Positions 60,967 to 64,000 of a stretch of 64,000 nucleotides of DNA are shown piece by piece. Made by a program: the position numbers and the translations under genes. The stretch is taken from the NCBI GenBank assembly GCA_947631765.1, contig CANRMP010000005.1:1-64000 (forward strand), in the 5' to 3' direction. Position 1 is the stretch's first letter. Every line of letters begins with the position of its first letter. The notes below the pieces were generated by a model. It did not search any database, was not told where the DNA came from, and saw nothing but the letters and a program-made list of their open reading frames with translations. Source of the stretch: an uncultured Clostridia bacterium. Its GTDB lineage: Bacteria > Bacillota > Clostridia > Oscillospirales > CAG-272.

Positions 60967-62424
60967 TTATCTTCTCACAGGGCGGCGTCTTGTGGGACCC
61001 TTTATGCTGCGCGCGAAGACTACGACCACAAGCACCAGGGTTATTGAAACTATGGTGGCGATAAGAACCGCCGAGACCATCTGCGAAGGAGAAAGCGCGG
61101 CGACGCTTGCACTGTTGCCGAGCGGCGGTATCTCCTCTGTCTCTTCGTGCTTGCAAAGCCTGCAAACGCGCGACTTTAGCCCGCTTTTTTCAGCTGTTGC
61201 GCTGACGTCGGTATGCCAATCCGAATAGGAGTGACCGGTTGCGGGAAGCACCTGCTCGGTATAATATCCGCAGCCGTCCCTGCAGGTAATACGGCAGAGC
61301 CCGTCCGTAGTGCAGGTGGGCTCGAGCACGACAATGTTTTCAAGATCATACGGTACAATATCGGTGAACGCGTCCTTTTTGGTCTCACCGCAGAAAATAC
61401 ATTCATAAGCCGTCCAGCCGCGCTCGGTATGGGTCGGCTCCTTGGTCATCGTCGCCCTGAAGTTATGGTCTACCTTATCCATTTTTTCGGTGCGAACGTT
61501 TCCGCAAACCGTACAGGTGAATCGCATATACCCTTCGCTGTAGCAAGTGGGCTCTTCCATGACTTTTTTGGTATATGTATGGTCAGAAAAGTCGGTGTAG
61601 CTGTCCTTATACTCGTCGTCGCATCTTATGCACTTGTGCAGGGTGTACCCCTTTGCGGAGCAGGTGGAAGGAATAACTGTCGTTATGTCATAGCTGTGCC
61701 CGAGCGGCTCCCCGAAGCTTGTGGTTTTCACGTTGCCGCAGGTCGAGCATTTTTCGATTATCTTGCCGTGTTCGGTACAAGTGGCGGGAACCCGTGAGGT
61801 CTCCTTATATTTGTGCCCGAGCGCCGGAGTGAATACGGTATTTACCACACTGCATTCGGTACACTTATATGTTGTCATGCCCTTGTCCTCGCAGGTTGGC
61901 GCAACCTCATCGATAATCAGACTGTACTTATGCTCACATTCGATCATAACGCCGCCCTCTTTCGAGGTCACGCTTATGCTCTTTTTGTCACTGCCGGTCA
62001 TTTTTATACTGCTGCAACCCACCTTATAGCTTCCGAGCGACGCCGAAGAGCTGAGCTTGAAGGTTGCGGTGAACAAAACGATATTCTTTCCGGTTATTTC
62101 CTCCGAGCTTTCAATTGTTATGGGATAAGGCAGTTTTGAGGTGCTTTTATCAAGGGTGAAGACCGCTCCCATGTCAAGAAGCCGTTCCGAAGGCTCAACG
62201 CCTACAAGGGTGAGGTACTTCTGATCATGAGTAAGCCCGAGACTGAGCTTTGTAAATCCCGGATTTTTGCTCGCTCTGATCTCAACCGAAAATTCGCCGC
62301 CGGCAACCGCCGTGGTATTGGTCTCCACGGAAATTTCCGCGCTTTCCGCAGCGTTTGCCGGAAATGCGGCAAAAAGCAGAAAGAGCATAACAGGCAGCAA
62401 TATCAGAAATTTACCCTTCTTCAT
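60967..62424 (-). CDS. Secreted membrane-anchored protein with cohesin-like domain and Cys-pair repeats, 485 aa
   Basis: ATG 62424 (MKKGKFLILLPVMLFLLFAA) follows GAGGGTTGTATT and carries a signal peptide ending in ANAAE. Residues about 28-175 form a cohesin-type beta-sandwich (ISVETNTTAVAGGEFSVEIR, PGFTKLSLGLTHDQ, LSSSASLGSYKVG). Then follow about six or seven repeats with a GHxY and a CxxC pair (ALGHKYKETSRVPATCTEHG, CSTCGNVKTT, CIRCDDEY, CTVCGNVRTE), a bacterial surface repeat of unknown function. A transmembrane helix (VSAVLIATIVSITLVLVVVV) and a basic tail (RRRPVRR) close it. Cohesins bind dockerins; no dockerin is in the window, so a scaffold role is inferred. Confidence 0.82.
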   Translation of the reverse strand: MKKGKFLILLPVMLFLLFAAFPANAAESAEISVETNTTAVAGGEFSVEIRASKNPGFTKLSLGLTHDQKYLTLVGVEPSERLLDMGAVFTLDKSTSKLPYPITIESSEEITGKNIVLFTATFKLSSSASLGSYKVGCSSIKMTGSDKKSISVTSKEGGVMIECEHKYSLIIDEVAPTCEDKGMTTYKCTECSVVNTVFTPALGHKYKETSRVPATCTEHGKIIEKCSTCGNVKTTSFGEPLGHSYDITTVIPSTCSAKGYTLHKCIRCDDEYKDSYTDFSDHTYTKKVMEEPTCYSEGYMRFTCTVCGNVRTEKMDKVDHNFRATMTKEPTHTERGWTAYECIFCGETKKDAFTDIVPYDLENIVVLEPTCTTDGLCRITCRDGCGYYTEQVLPATGHSYSDWHTDVSATAEKSGLKSRVCRLCKHEETEEIPPLGNSASVAALSPSQMVSAVLIATIVSITLVLVVVVFARSIKGPTRRRPVRR

Positions 62425-62504
62425 AATACAACCCTCAAAAACTCGTAATAAACTCGTCATAAAATCATTTTAACACAAGAAATATTGCTTGTCAAGCATA
62501 AACA

Positions 62505-63518
62505 TCACATTTTTTCGGAATCTGACATTTTTGTATACCGCTCTAAGATATCGCAGAGGGTATCAACGTATTTTTTAACGACGTTTTCAGGAGATTTTAT
62601 CTCAATTCTGCCACCGAACATGAAAACCCAAGAGAAAAAATTCGGGCTGAGCATAACCCTTACTCTGACGCTGAAGCGCTTTTCGTCCTCTTTGAAAAAA
62701 GTCACCTGCTGTCCGAATTTATCAATAACCACGCCGGCAAGGCTGTTTTCGCAAACAAGAGTTACAAGCTCACTATCGCCTCCGTACATGCCGAACACCT
62801 GACTGCTGTATTTTGCAAGGTCAAGACAAGCAATTTTGTCGTTTTCGTCCGCTTTTTCATTTGTGAGATACACCCTTCCGAGCTTATCCACCCGAAAATG
62901 CTTGATATTGTCCGCCTCGGCGTCATATGCCACAAGATAGTAATTTTCCGAATCCCATATAAGCGCTATCGGCGTTGCGGTGTAATAATTTCCGCTATGA
63001 CGTGCAACCTTGACTTTATCTGCGCTCCATTCATAATATTTATATCTTATTCTCACCTTGCAGTATATTGCCTCGTGAATACGGTCGATATTTTCATATA
63101 TCTCGCGCCCGTAATCGCCGCCTCTGTCGGCGACATACACCTGTCTTTTAAGCTGTCCCGCCCTGTAGGTGCTTGTCAGAGTTCCGATTTTATCAATAAG
63201 CGCCCCGTTGTTTACTCCGGTTATAAAGCGCGCCGACTGAACGGCGTCAACCATAAGCTTGAGCTCCGCAAGATCAAAGGTACGTCCTGAAAGATAGTAG
63301 CCGTATCTTCCCTCTTTTTTCACGCAGACTATGTCATATCCGATACTTTTAAGATCCTCAATATCCTTATAAAGCGTCTGCCTGCTTGAGGAAACTCCGA
63401 GCGCGTCAAGCTTTTTTGATATTTCACGAATTGATATCGGATGCTCTTCATCGCTTGATTTTTCGAATATATCGATAAGATATACAAGTCTGAATTTATC
63501 GTTTCCGCCTTTTCCCAT
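62505..63518 (-). CDS. WYL-domain transcriptional regulator, 337 aa
   Basis: N-terminal HTH_11-type domain (residues 1-65, FRLVYLIDIFEKSSDEEHPI, SIREISKKLDALGVSSSRQT) is followed by a WYL domain (about residues 130-225, KVRIRYKYYEWSADKVKVAR, TPIALIWDSENYYLVAYD) and a C-terminal WCX-type region (LVCENSLAGVVIDKFGQQVT). WYL proteins sense ligands, often nucleotides or nucleic acid, and regulate nearby or defence genes. The ATG follows GGTGAGGCTGT. It stands between the cohesin-like gene and the discoidin-type gene on the same strand. Which gene it controls is not shown. Confidence 0.9.
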   Translation of the reverse strand: MGKGGNDKFRLVYLIDIFEKSSDEEHPISIREISKKLDALGVSSSRQTLYKDIEDLKSIGYDIVCVKKEGRYGYYLSGRTFDLAELKLMVDAVQSARFITGVNNGALIDKIGTLTSTYRAGQLKRQVYVADRGGDYGREIYENIDRIHEAIYCKVRIRYKYYEWSADKVKVARHSGNYYTATPIALIWDSENYYLVAYDAEADNIKHFRVDKLGRVYLTNEKADENDKIACLDLAKYSSQVFGMYGGDSELVTLVCENSLAGVVIDKFGQQVTFFKEDEKRFSVRVRVMLSPNFFSWVFMFGGRIEIKSPENVVKKYVDTLCDILERYTKMSDSEKM

Positions 63519-63586
63519 ACAGCCTCACCGCTTTTTTAAGCATTTATACATTTAATATTCAAATCAAAACAGCAGATTTTTTAAAA

Positions 63587-63656
63587 CAGGCAGCCCCGCC
63601 GAACTTTTTTGCGCTTTTGGCGCAAAGAACATTGCGGCAAGGCTGCTTTTTCGTTC
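63587..63656. terminator. Nested stem-loop behind the discoidin-type gene
   Basis: GCAGCC/GGCTGC with inner CGGC/GCCG-type pairing and TTTGCGCC/GCGCAAA forms a stacked hairpin, followed by T-rich sequence on both sides. It separates the discoidin-type and WYL transcripts. Confidence 0.6.
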
Positions 63657-63708
63657 TTTGATATTAACTAAGCTTTATTCTCCGCGACAAGGCGGAAGGT
63701 TCAAACGC

Positions 63709-64000
63709 TCACTGCTCTGTCTTGTAAAGCTGGAACTCGTAAAGTCTTACAGTACCGTTAGAGCCGTCGGCGTTATAAACCCTGATTAAAATATATCTTG
63801 CGCTCTGTGCGCCGACGTTGTAGGAGGCCTCGTTGGGAGCCGCCGAACCGCTTGCATAGCGCTGATAGTCAATCGACGTCCATGTTTTTGCGTCGTCCGA
63901 AATCAGTATCTCCCACTCTGCCATGTTGCCGAAGTTCGGCTCCTTCGTCTTTGCGTTAAAGATTGTATAAGTGTCAAAGCTCTTTACCGAACCGAGATCG
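63709..64000 (-). CDS. Discoidin (F5/8 type C)-like domain protein, C-terminal 96 codons
   Basis: Only the last 96 codons are visible; the frame stays open to the right edge. The piece reads DLGSVKSFDTYTIFNAKT, then NMAEWEILISDDAKTWTS, SAPNEASYNVGAQSARYI-like strands and LIRVYNADGSNGTVRLYEFQ, and ends LYKTEQ. This is the pattern of a coagulation factor 5/8 C-terminal (discoidin) domain, common at the end of secreted glycosidases and adhesins of gut Clostridia. The catalytic part, if any, lies outside the window. Confidence 0.8.
   Translation of the reverse strand, partial: DLGSVKSFDTYTIFNAKTKEPNFGNMAEWEILISDDAKTWTSIDYQRYASGSAAPNEASYNVGAQSARYILIRVYNADGSNGTVRLYEFQLYKTEQ

Overview
The window looks like a chromosomal segment of an anaerobic, spore-forming member of the Clostridia. 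It has spoVT, a pheST T-box leader, a clostridial ftsEX-M23-S41 cluster and a GlgC/GlgD-type glycogen operon, and most Shine-Dalgarno sites are strong GGAGG types. No rRNA or tRNA gene was recognised.

Positions 1 to about 15,000 look like one end of an integrated conjugative or mobilizable element. Read leftward (minus strand) they hold: a five-fold zinc-ribbon protein with a nuclease-like tail; a 530-bp non-coding stretch that can fold into a multi-helix RNA; parA and parB; a proline-rich lipoprotein; a very large thioester/Cna-B/VaFE adhesin split in two by an in-frame TGA; a 30-residue membrane peptide coupled to it; five small element-type proteins; and the first 163 codons of a larger protein running off the left edge. 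The rest of the element, including any integrase and transfer genes, would lie to the left. Its right edge appears to sit just past the 3' end of lysS, where an 11-bp tandem repeat is found.

Positions 15,041 to 23,925 are housekeeping genes on the minus strand: lysS, greA, an S41 peptidase, an M23 peptidase, ftsX, ftsE, a CdaR/PucR-type regulator and rsmE. FtsEX with the coiled-coil M23 protein forms a typical peptidoglycan-cleavage module. Next come a lipoprotein with a concanavalin-like domain, then on the plus strand a T-box, pheS and pheT, a YfhO-like membrane protein and a membrane-anchored PIG-L deacetylase. Back on the minus strand are pepD, a CPBP-family membrane protein with a degraded motif, and the conserved rpmG-secE-nusG-rplK-rplA run.

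Positions 37,958 to 55,355 hold a membrane protein, a NERD-like protein, a secreted GH31 glycosidase, an MBL-fold lipoprotein whose metal ligands are all replaced, and the glycogen operon glgB-glgC-glgD-glgA-glgP plus a GH13 amylase.

Positions 55,739 to 64,000 are more mosaic. They include a DUF4349 lipoprotein, a divergent XRE regulator/SLOG pair, a 700-bp gene-free stretch, spoVT, an AAA+/DUF4143 ATPase inserted between two copies of the spoVT upstream region, a cohesin-like protein with Cys-pair repeats, a WYL regulator and the tail of a discoidin-type protein.

The most interesting candidates are the structured RNA upstream of parA, the nonsense-split adhesin, the duplicated spoVT promoter flanking the ATPase, the zinc-ribbon nuclease-like protein, and the metal-less MBL protein.
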